Assembly (NCBI GenBank): GCA_963778165.1
Contig: CAVZTE010000005.1
Location: 827,717-891,716 of the forward strand
Direction: 5' to 3'
DNA from: Bog-756 sp963778165
Lineage (GTDB): Bacteria; Actinomycetota; Acidimicrobiia; Acidimicrobiales; RAAP-2
DNA length: 64,000 nt
Part shown: in pieces, positions 28,167-38,301 of the stretch
Layout of the letters: the number at the start of each line of letters is the position of its first letter
How positions within the stretch are numbered: the first letter of the stretch is position 1
Notes under the pieces: generated by a model
What the model was told of the DNA's origin: nothing
Seen by the model: the letters and a program-made list of their open reading frames with translations, nothing else
The model's database searches: none
Position numbers and translations under genes: made by a program

Positions 28167-29753
28167 TCAGCTCGGCGTCGGGCCCACCGGTACCGCCCCG
28201 CCCCGCAACTCGTCCAGCCCGGCCTCGGCCAGCAGCCGGCGCTCATCGAGCTTGCTGGAACGGGTGAGCGGAAGGCTGTCCACCACGTCGAACCGGTCGG
28301 GGAGCATGGACTCGGGGAGGTGGCGGGCGGCGGCCCGTCGTAGGTCGAGGGTGTCGACCGGATCGTCGCACACCACGAAGGCCACGATGCCGGTCTGGCC
28401 TCCGTCGTCGAAGGCCACACACGCCGCCGCCGACACCCCGTCCAGCCCGCGCATCGCCTCCCCCAGCTCGACCAGGGAGATGCGGACACCGTGCCGCTTG
28501 ATGACCCGGTCGGCGCGATCCACATAGACGTACTCGCCGTCGTCGGTCCGGTAGACCAGGTCGCCGGTGCGGTAGACCGTCTGCCCGGCCACCACGTCGG
28601 TCCGGAGCACCTCCGCCGTGAGGGTCGGCGCACCCCAGTACCCCTCCATCAGCTGGTCCCCGCCGATGTACAACTCGCCCACCTGGTTGGCCGCCTCCAC
28701 CACCCGACCGGCCTCGTCGACCACGTGGAAGGTCACCCCCGGGTGGGGCCGTCCCATCGACACCGTCCCCCCGGCGATCGACTCCGGCGTCACCTTCACG
28801 TGGGTGACGGCGATGGTGGTCTCGGTGGGGCCGTACCGGTTGAACACCGCCACCTGGGGGGCGGCCGCCCACAGGGCGCGGATGTCGGCGATGGAGCTGG
28901 CCTCGCCGCCGAGGGCCACCACGCCGAGCGCGGTGTCGGCCAGTTGGCCCATCTGGGGGCTGGACAGCAGGAGCCGTAGGTAGCTGGGCGAGAAGCCGGT
29001 GTAGGTGACGGCCTCACGCTTGACGGCATTGAAGAACGTGCGGGGGAAGAGCAGGGCCTCGCGGGGCCGGATGACCACGGCTCCCCCGGAGTACAAGGTG
29101 GGGAACAGGGTGCCGAACGATCCGTCGAAGTGGAACGGCGACACGCACAGGGTGCGGGTCTCTCCGCTCAGTCCCAGGGCCTCGGCGGTGGCCGCCACCG
29201 CGGCGGCGAAGGCCCGGTTGCCGATGAGCACCCCTTTCGGGGTCCCGGTGGTTCCCGAGGTGTAGATGGCGTACGCCCCCCGCTCGGAGGAACGGCTCGG
29301 TGCGGGGGGCTCTGCTCCGGGCAGCCGCAGTGCGCCAATGGGCACCCACGACCCGGTGTCGATCGGCGTGTACGGCCCGGGGCCCTTCCCCTTGGCGTCG
29401 CCATCACCCGGGTCATCGCCCGAGGCGTCGGATGTCACCACCAGCGCCGGCGTGCAGTCGGCCAGGATGGCGGCCAGCCGGGCCGGAGGATCGGTGACGG
29501 CCAGCGGGCACGAAGATGGCCCCGATCCACAGGCAGGCCAGAGCGGCCACCACGAAGTCCACCGAGTTCGGCAGGTGGAGGGCGACCCGGTCGCCCTCGG
29601 CCACCCCTCGGGCCGAGAGGCCCAGGCCACCGCGGCCGCCGCTTCCCGCAGCTCGAGGTAGGTCAGGTCCTGGTCCAGGTCCTTGACCGCGGGTCGGTCG
29701 GGTCCGGTGGCGCCGTGGTCGAGGACCACGGACAGGACGTCAGGCGTGGGCAA
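28167..29753 (-). CDS. Free-standing AMP-binding (adenylation) enzyme, frameshifted in the assembly
   Basis: The protein is about 528 residues once two indels are corrected (extra base near 29507, missing base near 29622). Adenylation motifs are in order: A3 IYTSGTTGTPKGV, A5 FNRYGPTETTIAVTH, A7 YRTGDLVY, A8 DRADRVIKRHGVRISLVE and A10-type lysine in TRSSKLDERRLL. No carrier-protein domain follows. It would activate a carboxylic or amino acid as acyl-AMP and may pass it to a separate acceptor. A TTG at 29753 is the likely start, overlapping the deacylase stop by about 14 bp. It is last gene of a leftward block with an aldo/keto reductase and a deacylase. Confidence 0.8.
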   Translation of the reverse strand: MPTPDVLSVVLDHGATGPDRPAVKDLDQDLTYLELREAAAAVAWASRPEGWPRATGSPSTCRTRWTSWWPLWPACGSGPSSCPLAVTDPPARLAAILADCTPALVVTSDASGDDPGDGDAKGKGPGPYTPIDTGSWVPIGALRLPGAEPPAPSRSSERGAYAIYTSGTTGTPKGVLIGNRAFAAAVAATAEALGLSGETRTLCVSPFHFDGSFGTLFPTLYSGGAVVIRPREALLFPRTFFNAVKREAVTYTGFSPSYLRLLLSSPQMGQLADTALGVVALGGEASSIADIRALWAAAPQVAVFNRYGPTETTIAVTHVKVTPESIAGGTVSMGRPHPGVTFHVVDEAGRVVEAANQVGELYIGGDQLMEGYWGAPTLTAEVLRTDVVAGQTVYRTGDLVYRTDDGEYVYVDRADRVIKRHGVRISLVELGEAMRGLDGVSAAACVAFDDGGQTGIVAFVVCDDPVDTLDLRRAAARHLPESMLPDRFDVVDSLPLTRSSKLDERRLLAEAGLDELRGGAVPVGPTPS

Positions 29754-31520
29754 CCACGGTCCCCTCGGGTGCCGGCCTGCGAGCCCCGGACCAGTCCGCC
29801 GGGGAGCTCGCCGGTGTGCTCCCCGTCCTCGAAGGTCACCGCGCCCCGCTTCATCGTCCACCGGTAGCCGGTGGCCGCCTGGAGGAGGCGGCGCCCGCCC
29901 GCCGGCAGGTCGGTGGCGATCTCCGGCGGGGCGCACTCCAGGTTCTCGAGGTCGATGACGTTGAGGTCGGCCAGGTAGACCCGGGGCCACCAGCCCCCGG
30001 TCGAGCCAGCCGAAGTGGGCGGCCGGGCGGCGGGTGATCTGGTGCACCACCGACTCGACCGGCAGTCCGTCGTGGCCCTGGCGGTCCCGGGCCCACAGGG
30101 ACAGGTAGCTGGTGGTCATGCTGCCGTCGCAGATCTGTCCGCAGTGGGCCCCGGCGTCCGACAGGCCGAACATGGCCACCGGGGAGGTGATCATCTCGTG
30201 GACGTCGTCGAGGTTGCCGTGGGCGAAGTTGAACAGGGGCGTGTAGATGAGCTGGCGCGCCGTCCCGCTGCAGCTGCACGTCGTAGGCGTACTCGCGGGG
30301 GTCGACCCCGGCCGGCGGGCCACGGCGCCCAGCGACCGGCTGGTGTCGAGGTCGTAGTCGACCGGGTCGTCGAGCACGTACATGTCGTCGAAGCGGCCGA
30401 AGAAGGCGTAGCCGGCGAAGGCGTCCGATCCCGAGGTCAGCTGGGCGTGGCCCTCGAGGATCCGCTGGCGCCGGTCCGGGTCGCGCAGGGCCGCGATCCG
30501 CTCGGCCATGGGCAGTCCGGCGATCTTCCTGTAGGCCCGGGTCGGGGTGAAGACGTTGGCCGACGCCTGCAGGCCGAGCAGCACCCCGATGGGTCGCGGG
30601 GCCACCTGGGCCTTGACGTCGAGTCCCTCGGCCTGGAGCGCTCTCGGCCAGGGCCATCAGGTCGCGCCACCGCTCGGGCGCCTCGATGTCCTGCTGCACG
30701 GTGTAGCTGACCGGGCGCCGGCTGGCCCGGGCGAAGGCGCGTGACGAGCTCGAACTCGGAACGGGCGAACTCGTCGTCGGTGGTGCGGTAGCTGTCCGAG
30801 AGGAACTGGAAGACGCCGCTGCCCTGCGCCCGCAGCACCGAGGCCAGGGCCAACAGCTCGGGCTCGCGGGCCCGCAGGGTGCCCGAGGTTCTCACCGGTG
30901 CTGGTGCGGTGGCGTTCGGTCCGCGACGTGGACACCCCGATGGCTCCGGCATCGAGCCCCTGCTCGAGCAGCCGGGCCATCTGCGTCCAGCTCGGCCTCG
31001 TCGGGATGGGCGGCCGGGTCGGCACCCCGCTCGCCCATGACGAAGGCCCGCAGGGCGGCGTGGGGGAGGTGGGTGCCGACATCGATGGTCCGGGGCTGGC
31101 GCTCGAGGGCATCGAGGTACTCGGGGAAGGACTCCCAGTCCCACCGCAGGCCCTCGTGCAGCGCGGTGCCGGGGATGTCCTCGACCCCTTCCATCATGGC
31201 GATCAGCCAGTCGTGGCGGTCCGGCGCCACCGGGGCGAAGCCCACGCCGCAGTTGCCCATGGCCACCGTGGTCACCCCGTGGTGCGACGACGGTGCCAGC
31301 AGCGGATCCCAGGTGGCCTGGCCGTCGTAGTGGGTGTGGGGATCGACGAAGCCCGGGCGTCACCAGCAGGCCGTCGGCGTCGATCTCGCGCCGGCCCCGG
31401 CCGACGTCGTCGCCGACCGCGGTGATCCGGTCCCCCTCGATGGCGATGTCGGCCCGGCGCGACGGCCCGCCGGTGCCGTCGACCACCGGTGCCGTTGCGG
31501 ATGACCAGATCGGCCGTCAT
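29740..31520 (-). CDS. N-acyl-D-amino-acid deacylase-like amidohydrolase, multiply frameshifted
   Basis: The protein is about 590 residues when reconstructed across three frames. It begins MTADLVIRNGTVVDGTGGPS, has metal site VDPHTHYDGQATWDP and later GNCGVGFAP, and continues with MFGLSDAGAHCGQICDGSM, where the catalytic Asp of the amidohydrolase superfamily sits. This is the COG3653 type that removes N-acyl groups from D-amino acids or opens cyclic amides. Single-base indels are seen near 31487, 31353, 30982, 30883, 30739, 30643, 30312, 30255, 29979 and 29765; eight are insertions and one a clear deletion. ATG 31520 overlaps the preceding stop (ATGA). Confidence 0.75.
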
Positions 31521-32418
31521 GACGTGCGCCCCTCCGCTCAGCTGGCTCAACGCCCACCGGCGCAGCGTCTTGCGGGCGTCGGTCAGCTCGTCGTACTGGT
31601 CGTCGGTCAGGGTGAGGCCGGCGGCCGCGCAGTTCTCCTCGAGGTGGCCCACCGAGGACGTGCCCGGGATGGGCAGCATGACCGGCGAACGGCGCAGCAG
31701 CCAGGCCAGGCAGACCTGGGAGACGGTGGCGCCCGAGCTGCCGCGGCCACCTGGTCGATGGGGCCGCCGGGCCGGGACAGCTTGCCGCTGCCCAGCGGGA
31801 ACCACGGGATGAAGCCGATCCCGTGCTGCTCGCAGTAGTCGACGACATCGTCGGCGCCGCGCTGGGCGATGTTGTACTGGTTCTGCACACTGACCACCGG
31901 CACGATCCGCCGGGCCGCCTCGATCTGGTCCACACCGACCTCGGACAGTCCGACCTCGGCCACCTTGCCCTCGTCGCGCAGCTCCTTCAGCACACCGAAC
32001 TGGTCGTCGGCCGGAACCTCGGGGTCGACCCGGTGCAGTTGGAAGAGGTCGATCTGCTCCACCCCGAGGCGTCGCAGGCTGCCCTCGCACTGCTGGCGCA
32101 GGTAGTCGGGACGACCGCACTCGCTCCCACTGCGCCCGGACCCGGCCGGGTGAAGCCGGCCTTGGTGGCGATCTTCAGGCCGTCGGGGTAGGGGTGCAGC
32201 GCCTCGCGGATCAGCTCCTCGGCCACGTCGGGCCCGTAGGAGTCGGCGGTGTCGATGAGGTCGACGCCCAGCTCGACGGCCCGTCGGAGCACGGCGATGG
32301 CCCCGTCGTGGTCATCGGGGGGTCCCCACACGCCGGAGCCGGTGAGCTGCATGGTGCCGAATCCGAGCCGGTGCACCGTCAGCGTGCCCAGCTGCAGCGT
32401 CCCGGAGTCGTCGACCAT
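31517..32418 (-). CDS. Aldo/keto reductase, frameshifted
   Basis: The protein is about 300 residues over three frames. It has GFGTMQLTGSGVWGPPDDHD, LGVDLIDTADSYGPDVAEEL (catalytic Asp/Tyr region), KIATKAGF (catalytic Lys), EQIDLFQLHRVDPEVPADDQ (His), VSVQNQYNI and PIPGTSSVGHLEENCAA for NADP binding. It reduces carbonyls with NADPH. ATG 32418 has GAGG upstream. First gene of the leftward AKR-deacylase-adenylase block. The start of the divergent block lies 177 bp away on the other strand. Confidence 0.8.
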
Positions 32419-32531
32419 CGTCCTCACTTCCTTCGTCTCTGCCGCTGCGGTGTCGTACAACGCGCCGCGAAGCTCCAGGCCTGGGCTGCTTCGAGCTTAC
32501 CTGGCCACCCGCGCCTCACAGGCGCAAATGC

Positions 32532-32561
32532 TTGTCCTGCCCCTCGGCGACGGCGTACCTT
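32532..32561 (+). promoter_or_regulatory. Candidate sigma70-type promoter for the small ORF and FAD-protein gene
   Basis: TTGTCC at 32532 and TACCTT at 32556 are separated by 18 bp, giving a plausible transcription start near 32568. They lie just ahead of a good ribosome binding site (AAGGGG) and a small ORF. Inferred from position and similarity to consensus only. Confidence 0.35.
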
Positions 32562-32594
32562 GGTAGTAGCGGCGATGCCGAAGAAGGGGCCGGC

Positions 32595-32687
32595 GTGAGC
32601 ATGAAGTTGCTGGTGTCCATCCCGACGGCTCGTACGGCTGACTCCACGCCGGGCTCCCTCCGTATGTCCGCGCGAATCGGCCGATGA
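32595..32687 (+). CDS. Small ORF (30 residues) translationally coupled to the FAD protein
   Basis: A GTG at 32595, with AAGGGG five bases upstream, opens a 30-codon frame (VSMKLLVSIPTARTADSTPG and ten more residues). Its TGA overlaps the next gene's ATG (ATGA at 32684-32687). It is rich in Ser, Thr, Arg and Ala and has no cysteine. It could be a leader peptide for coupling or a precursor peptide. Because this tract contains many single-base indels, it could also be an accidental frame. Confidence 0.35.
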   Translation: MSMKLLVSIPTARTADSTPGSLRMSARIGR

Positions 32688-34514
32688 TCGAGTTCGCCAT
32701 CGTCGGGCTCGGCTCGTGGGGCCTGTGCGTTCTGGAGCGGACCGTGGTCCGGGCCCGCCAGTCCACGTGCGCCGATCCGGGTGCACCTGGTCGAGCCGGG
32801 CCAGCTCGGGCGGCGGGGTCTACTCCTCGGAGCAGCCCGACTACCTGGTGCTCAACAACGCCTGCGGCCAGCTCTCGCTCTACGCCTCCCCCAACAGCGA
32901 CGAGCACCCCCCCTACGCCGTCGGGCTCTACGAGTGGGCCGTGGTGCGGGGCTTCCGCTGGGTGGGCCACGAGTGCCGGATCGGCACCGAGGGCGAACCG
33001 ATCCGGCCCACCGACTACCTGCCCCGCCGGCTCATGGGCGAGTACCTGGTCTGGTTCTACGACACCCTGCTGGCCGACGCGCCCGCAGAACCTGGAGATC
33101 GTGCGCCACTACGCCGCCGCCATCGACATCTCGCCGGAGATCGGCGGTCGCGAGGCCGTGCTGCTCGACAACGGCGAGACCCTCTCGCGTCGACCACGTG
33201 GTGCTGACCTCTGGCCACACCTTCAACGACGAGCAGGTCGGCGACTCGGCCCGGGTCCGCTACCTGCGGCCCTACCCGGTGGAGTACTTCGACGATCCCC
33301 ATCCCCCCCGGCTGCGCCGATGGCCATCGCCGGCATGGGCCTGGTGGGCTTCGACGTGCTGACCGCCCTCACCGTCGGGCCGGGGCGGGACCTTCGAGGT
33401 CGGTGGGCGACCGGAAGCGCTACGTGCCGAGCGGCCGGGAGCCGGACATCTACCTCTACTCGCGCTCGGGCGTCCCCTACTGCGCCAAGTCGGCCCACGG
33501 GGTCGATCCCTACGGCGACTACCGAGCCGGTGGTGTGCACGCCCGAAGCGTTCAGCCGAGCTGACCAACCCGGGCGGCTCGCCGCGTGCGCCGGCAGGTC
33601 GACTTCCGCAACGACCTGCTGCCGCTGCTGTTCGCCGAGATGCAGGCCCGCTACCACACCCATGCCGCCTTCCTGAAGGGCGGGCTGGAGGAGTCGACCG
33701 CGGCCCGCGACCCAGCTCCGGGCGGCCTGGGCGGACGGGCCGCTACGACGAGGCCGTCGAGCAGCTCGAGCCGCATCTACGGCCGCTTCGACCCCGCCAG
33801 CCACGTCTTCGCCGGGGCCGATCGGCACTACACCTCGAGCGCCGACTACCAGGCCCAGGTCTACGACATGGTCGAGACCGACCTCGACGAGGCGCTGGCC
33901 GACGGCGGCAGCCCGGTCAAGGCGGCCCAGGAGGTCCTCCGCATCCTGCGCGACCAGCTGCGCTCGGTCATCGAGTTCGGCGGGCTGTCCCTCGAGTCGT
34001 ACATCGACTTCCAGTCCAACGTGCGGGGCCGGATCAACCGGCTGGAGGCCGGGCCGCCGCCCCTGCGCTCCCAGCAGCTGCTGGCCCTGCTCGACGCCGG
34101 CGTGGTCCACATCCCGTTCGGTCCCGACCCCGAGGTGACCGCCACTGGCCGACGGCCGGGTGGCCCTGCGCTCCACCCAGCTCGACCGAGCCGGTCGAGG
34201 CCACCGTCAACGGGGTGGTCCGCGGCCACCTCGACCTGCCGTCGCTGGCCCGCTCGAGCTCTCCGCTGCTGAGCCGGCTCTACACCAAGGGACGCCTGAC
34301 CCAGCTGAGCTACGGGGACACTGCCGTGGGCAGCGTGGCCATCAGCGAGGACTTCCACCCCTACGACGCCGAGGGCCGCCTCCAGCCCAACCTCTCCCTG
34401 CTCGGCGTGCTGACCGAGGGCGTCCGCTACTTCACCCACTACCTGCCGTCGCCCCGCAGCCGGCTGCGGGCCGTGCTCGACGCCCAGGAGTGCGTGGAGG
34501 CCATCATCGGCTGA
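32684..34514 (+). CDS. NAD_binding_9-type FAD/NAD(P)-binding protein, multiply frameshifted
   Basis: The reconstructed product is about 605 residues. It has an N-terminal Rossmann motif MIEFAIVGLGSWGLCVLERT (GxGxxG-like), then LVEPGQLGGGVYSSEQPDYL and DHVVLTSGH, a second Rossmann patch MAIAGMGLVGFDVLTAL, and a long C-terminal region (SLESYIDFQSNVRGRINRLE; VRYFTHYLPSPRSRLRAVLD). This arrangement resembles the HpyO/PF13454 FAD-NAD(P)-binding family, often annotated as oxidases or monooxygenase-like in biosynthetic clusters. At least a dozen single-base insertions break it, including three within about 60 bp near 33715-33775. The C-terminal 370 bp are in one clean frame. It converges with the MetY-like gene. 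Confidence 0.7.
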
Positions 34515-34517
34515 GTC

Positions 34518-34555
34518 CCGGCCGGCCGTCCGGCGCCCACCGCCGCACCGGCCGG
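34518..34555. terminator. Inverted repeat between convergent genes
   Basis: Two copies of CCGGCCGG (34518-34525 and 34548-34555) can form an 8-bp stem in either RNA. It lies between two convergent stops. There is no T-run, so it is only a candidate bidirectional terminator. Confidence 0.35.
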
Positions 34556-34586
34556 AAGTGATCAGGGTCCGGCGATCGGCCGGCGG

Positions 34587-35867
34587 TCAGGCAGTAGCGG
34601 CGGTCAAGGCCTGGTCGATGTCGTCGATCAGGTCGTCGATGTGCTCGAGGCCGATGGACAGGCGGATGGTCTCGGGACGGATGCCGGCGGCGACCAGCTC
34701 GGTCGTCGGATAGCTGGCGGTGGGTGGTCGAAGCCGGGTGGATGGCCAGCGACTTGGCGTCCCCCAGGTTGAGCAGCCGCTTGAACAGCTGCAGCGAGTC
34801 GAAGAAGGCCAGTCCGGCGTCGTAGCCCCCGGCGGCGCCGAAGGTGATGATGGACGGCACCCGGCCCTTGAGGTAGCGCTGGACCAGGTCGTGGTGGGGG
34901 TGGTCGGGGAAGCCGGCGAAGCTCACCCACTCGACCCGGGGGTCGGCGGCCAGGTAGGCGGCGACGGCCCGGGCGTTGGCCTCGTGGCGGTCCAGGCGGA
35001 CGGCCATCGTCTCGAGGCCCTGCAGGAGCTGGAAGGCGTTGAACGGCGACAGGGTGGCGCCGGTGTTGCGCAGCTGGATGGAGCGGGCCCGCACGACGAA
35101 CGGCCGCTCGGGGAAGTCCCGGGCGAACACGACATCGTGGAAGGCCGGCTCGGGCTGGTTGAACATCGGGAAGCGGTCGGCGTGCTCGGCCCACGGGAAC
35201 GTGCCCGCCGTCGACGATGGCCCCGCCGAGGGTCGTGCCGTGGCCGCCCGACGAACTTGGTCAGCGAGTGCACGACGACGTCGGCCCCGTGCTCGAATCG
35301 GCTTGAGCATCAACGGGGTGGCGACGGTGTTGTCGACGATCAGGGGCACGCCGGCGCGCGTGGGCCACCGCGGCCACCGCTTCGAGGTCCACCACGTTGC
35401 CGGCCGGATTGCCGATCGTCTCGCAGAACACGGCGCAGGTGTTGTCGTCGATCAGGGGCGCGATCGACTCGGCCCGGTCGTCGGCCGCGAACCGGGCCTC
35501 GATGCCCAGGGTCGGCAGCACGTGGGCGAAGTAGGTGAAGGTGGCCCCGTAGAGCTGGGGGGCGACCACGAAGTTCGTGCCGGCCCGGGCCACGGTGAGG
35601 ATGGAGTAGCTGACCGCGGCCATGCCCGACGCCACGCACCAGCGCCGCCGTGCCTCCCTCCAGGGCGGCGATGCGCTTCTCCAGGACGTCGTTGGTGGGG
35701 TTGTTGATCCGGTTGTAGTGGAAGCCCGGGATCTCGAGGTCGAGCACGGCGCCGGCGTGCTCGGCGTCGATGAAGTCGTGGGCCACCGTCTGGTAGATGG
35801 GCACGGCCACCGCCCGGGTGCCGTCGGCCGCGTAGCCGCCGTGGATGGCGATGGTCTCGTCGTGCAT
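34587..35867 (-). CDS. Second O-acetylhomoserine sulfhydrylase-like PLP enzyme (Cys/Met metabolism fold), frameshifted
   Basis: The protein is about 425 residues over several frames. It runs MHDETIAIHGGYAADGTRAV, NRINNPTNDVLEKRIAALEG, VFCETIGNPAGNVVDLEAVA, PLIVDNTVATPLMLKPI, the PLP-lysine segment HSLTKFVG, and ends DDIDQALTAATA. Family members perform gamma- or beta-replacement on O-acyl-homoserine; with sulfide they make homocysteine, with other nucleophiles unusual amino acids. It sits 4 bp after a homoserine acyltransferase gene, a natural substrate supplier. It is a paralogue of metY at 45626. The role as a dedicated gamma-substitution enzyme is an inference. Confidence 0.75.
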
Positions 35868-35871
35868 TGGC

Positions 35872-36868
35872 TCAGTCGCTCCTCTTCGTGACGCCGGCCA
35901 TCCAGTTGGCGTACAGCCCGTGGCCGTCGTCCCGCCACGGCCAGGTCGGCCCGGTCCCCCACCTCGTCGAAGGGGATACGACTCGACCAGCGCCGGGTCC
36001 CGTCTCGTCCCCGATGACGGCTCGTGGAGGTCCTCGAGCTGCGTCCCAGTCCTCGGGGGCCACACAGTGCGAGCGGCAGGCGCGGCAGCTCGTCGCGCTC
36101 GTCGAGCACGTAGCGCCGGACGTCGCGGTGGTACTCGCGGAGCAGGCTGGAGGGGTCGTACTCGGGGTGGCCCTGGACCAGCACCACCTCGGCGACGGCA
36201 CCGATGGTCCTGGTGGCCACGCTCCAGCCCACCTGCGTCGGAGCTGCACGGCGATCTCGTAGCCCGCGGCCAGCAGCACGTCCGTCGGGCACGGTGTTGA
36301 TGCGGGAGTGGGGCAGGACGACGTCGGTGCCGAGCCCGAGCGCCAGCGGGATGGGTCCGGGTCGGCCTGCTGGGGGAAGACGCCGGTGCACTTGGCCGGC
36401 AGCGTGGTCGCGTTCGATGCCGTCGAAGACGGTCAGGGCGGCGTGGGCCGACAGGCACGACAGCAGCATGGAGCGGGACGTGCTCACTGCCCCCACGACG
36501 AGCAGGTCGGCCAGATCGTCCCAGTAGGGCTCGTCCTCGATGCGCGCCTCCAGCGGGTTCGAGCCGGTCACGATCAGCAGGTCGGGCGCGGCTCGCCGCA
36601 GATGGCGTCGACGGGCAGGTACTCCTCGGCGATCCGCGCCGCGACGCGCTCGCCCCTCGGGCACGCCGGCCATGGTGTAGCGGCGCACTTCGATCACCTC
36701 GGTCCCGGACCCGGCGTCGAGCAGGCCGAGGAACTGCCGCTCGGTGGCGTCGAAGGCGCCGTCGGGCATGTTGTTGACGAAGCGCACAGGTCCAACGGGG
36801 CACCCGGGCCTCGGTCGGGCGAGGCCTCGGCGTCCGGCCGCCGGCGGCCGGACCAGCCGCACCGCCAC
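35872..36868 (-). CDS. MetA/HTS-family homoserine O-acyltransferase-like protein, frameshifted
   Basis: The protein is about 330 residues over frames. It has VRFVNNMPDGAFDATERQFL (the MetA VxxNLMP-like start), LLIVTGSNPLEARIEDEPYW, the nucleophile region MLLSCLSAHAALTVFDGIER and the catalytic Glu segment VVLVQGHPEYDPSSLLREYH. This is the glutamine-amidotransferase-like MetA fold, unrelated to the alpha/beta-hydrolase MetX at 44491. The donor (acetyl- or succinyl-CoA) cannot be told because the specificity position is inside an indel-damaged stretch. A GTG start at 36868 shares one base with the ATP-grasp stop, so the two are coupled. Confidence 0.75.
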
Positions 36869-38243
36869 TAGTGCCTCACGTCGGCGTAGGTGACCGTCAC
36901 CTCTTGGTGGAGCAGGCGGTCGACCGCCTGCAGCTCGGCGTAGTCCTGCGGCCGAGCCGACCACCGCCATGATGTGGTTCCGCGACCCGTCCCGCCAGTC
37001 GAGGTCGGCCCCCGGGCCCTGGTGCACGCTGATGGTGTCCACGCCGGGGTGGTCGCTCACCGCGTCGACGCCGGCGATGGCCGCCACGGTGGCCGACACC
37101 GCCGGTGGCTGCAGGAAGAAGCGGTAGCCGATGCGCTCGGTGGCCACCGGGCCGTCGATGCGCGATCTCCTCGCCGAGCGCCACCCGCAGGGTCAGCTCG
37201 AGCAGGGGGATGCCGGCGGCGCGTCCGAGCATCTCGGGCACGCCGCCGCCGACCCGACCGTTGACCTCGATGATCCGGGGGCCGTCGGGGGTGAACTTGA
37301 CCTCGGTGTGCAGGCAGCCGGTGCGCGACCCCGAGCGCCTCGATGGCCGCGGTGGCCAGCGCCAGCACCGCCTCCTGCTCGGCGTCGTCGAGAGCCGGCG
37401 GGAATGAAGAAGCCGGTCTCCCGGAAGTTCTCCGCCAGCGGGAACCGGCCGGTGAGGGCCAGATGGCTGATGACCCCGCCGGCCACCACGCTCTCCACCG
37501 ACACGTAGGCCGCGTAGGGGTCGTCAGCCCGGGCCGGATCGTCGGCCAGGTACCCCTCGAGGACCATCTCCGGGCGGCTCGGGCCCGAGTGCCTCGAGCA
37601 GCCGGTCCAGCTCGCTGGCGGTCGTTGGCCAGGAAGGTGTAGCGGCTGCCCTGGGCCGACCGGGGCTTGAGAACCGCCGGCCAGCCCACCTCGGAGCCTC
37701 GATCGCGGCCAGCTCCGGCTCGGACTGTCGTCGGGCCGGATCACCTGGCAGGCGGGCATGGGCAGCCCGGCCTCGAGCCAGGACCTGGCGTTGCTCGGAC
37801 TTGTCGGTGAGGGCGGCCGCCGTCGCCGCCGAGTGGAACGGCAGGTGCGAGCGCCGCCGGCCACCTCGGCGTAGGCCGACCATGCCGGCATCGAGATAGG
37901 TGGCGATGGCCGTCGGGCTCGTAGGCCGAGAGGGCCTTGGCAATCTGCTCGACGTCCGAGGCCGCTGATGTCGACCACTGGGCCGAACGGTTCAGCAGGT
38001 CGGCCATCTGGCTCATCTCGGGCAGGGAGCCGTCGATCATCCACAGCAGGTCGCACACGACCGGCGGCCGCCTCGGCCAGCTGCATGACGGGCACGCAGC
38101 GCGGCCCGTAGCCCACGGCGACGAGCGGTCGCTTCTCGTTGGATGTGGAAGCGTTCTATGCCCCTGACCACCGGGCAGATGTTAGCGTCGAACTGGGTGT
38201 TCGCCTGGAAGATTGCCTGCTGATCGGTGGGATGCACCGGCAC
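36868..38243 (-). CDS. ATP-grasp ligase, multiply frameshifted
   Basis: The protein is about 455 residues when frames are joined. It has PLVAVGYGPRCVPVMQLAEA (pre-ATP-grasp), GWPAVLKPRSAQGSRYTFLA (nucleotide-binding Lys), VLEGYLADDPARADDPYAAY and HTEVKFTPDGPRIIEVNGRV-GGG (metal-binding Glu and Asn). This pattern matches the carboxylate-amine ligase ATP-grasp_4 group that forms amide or peptide bonds with ATP. The start is unclear: GTG near 38243 or GTG at 38171, depending on one indel. First gene of a leftward block with the HTS and PLP genes, divergent from the LLM monooxygenase. Confidence 0.7.
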
Positions 38244-38286
38244 AGGAGACCCATCCGGGTCAGATCACGTACATCAGATCGACGTA

Positions 38287-38292
38287 GAGGAG
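38287..38292 (+). promoter_or_regulatory. Ribosome binding site for the SsuD-like gene
   Basis: GAGGAG lies 9 bases before the ATG at 38302 and decides the start, since the frame is open further upstream. Confidence 0.7.
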
Positions 38293-38301
38293 TCACGGGC
38301 C

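Noticed and set aside
35261..37147. A single 628-residue fusion protein
   Set aside because: The frame crosses three genes only because indels merge frames; motif order shows separate ATP-grasp, HTS and PLP genes with overlapping start/stop codons.
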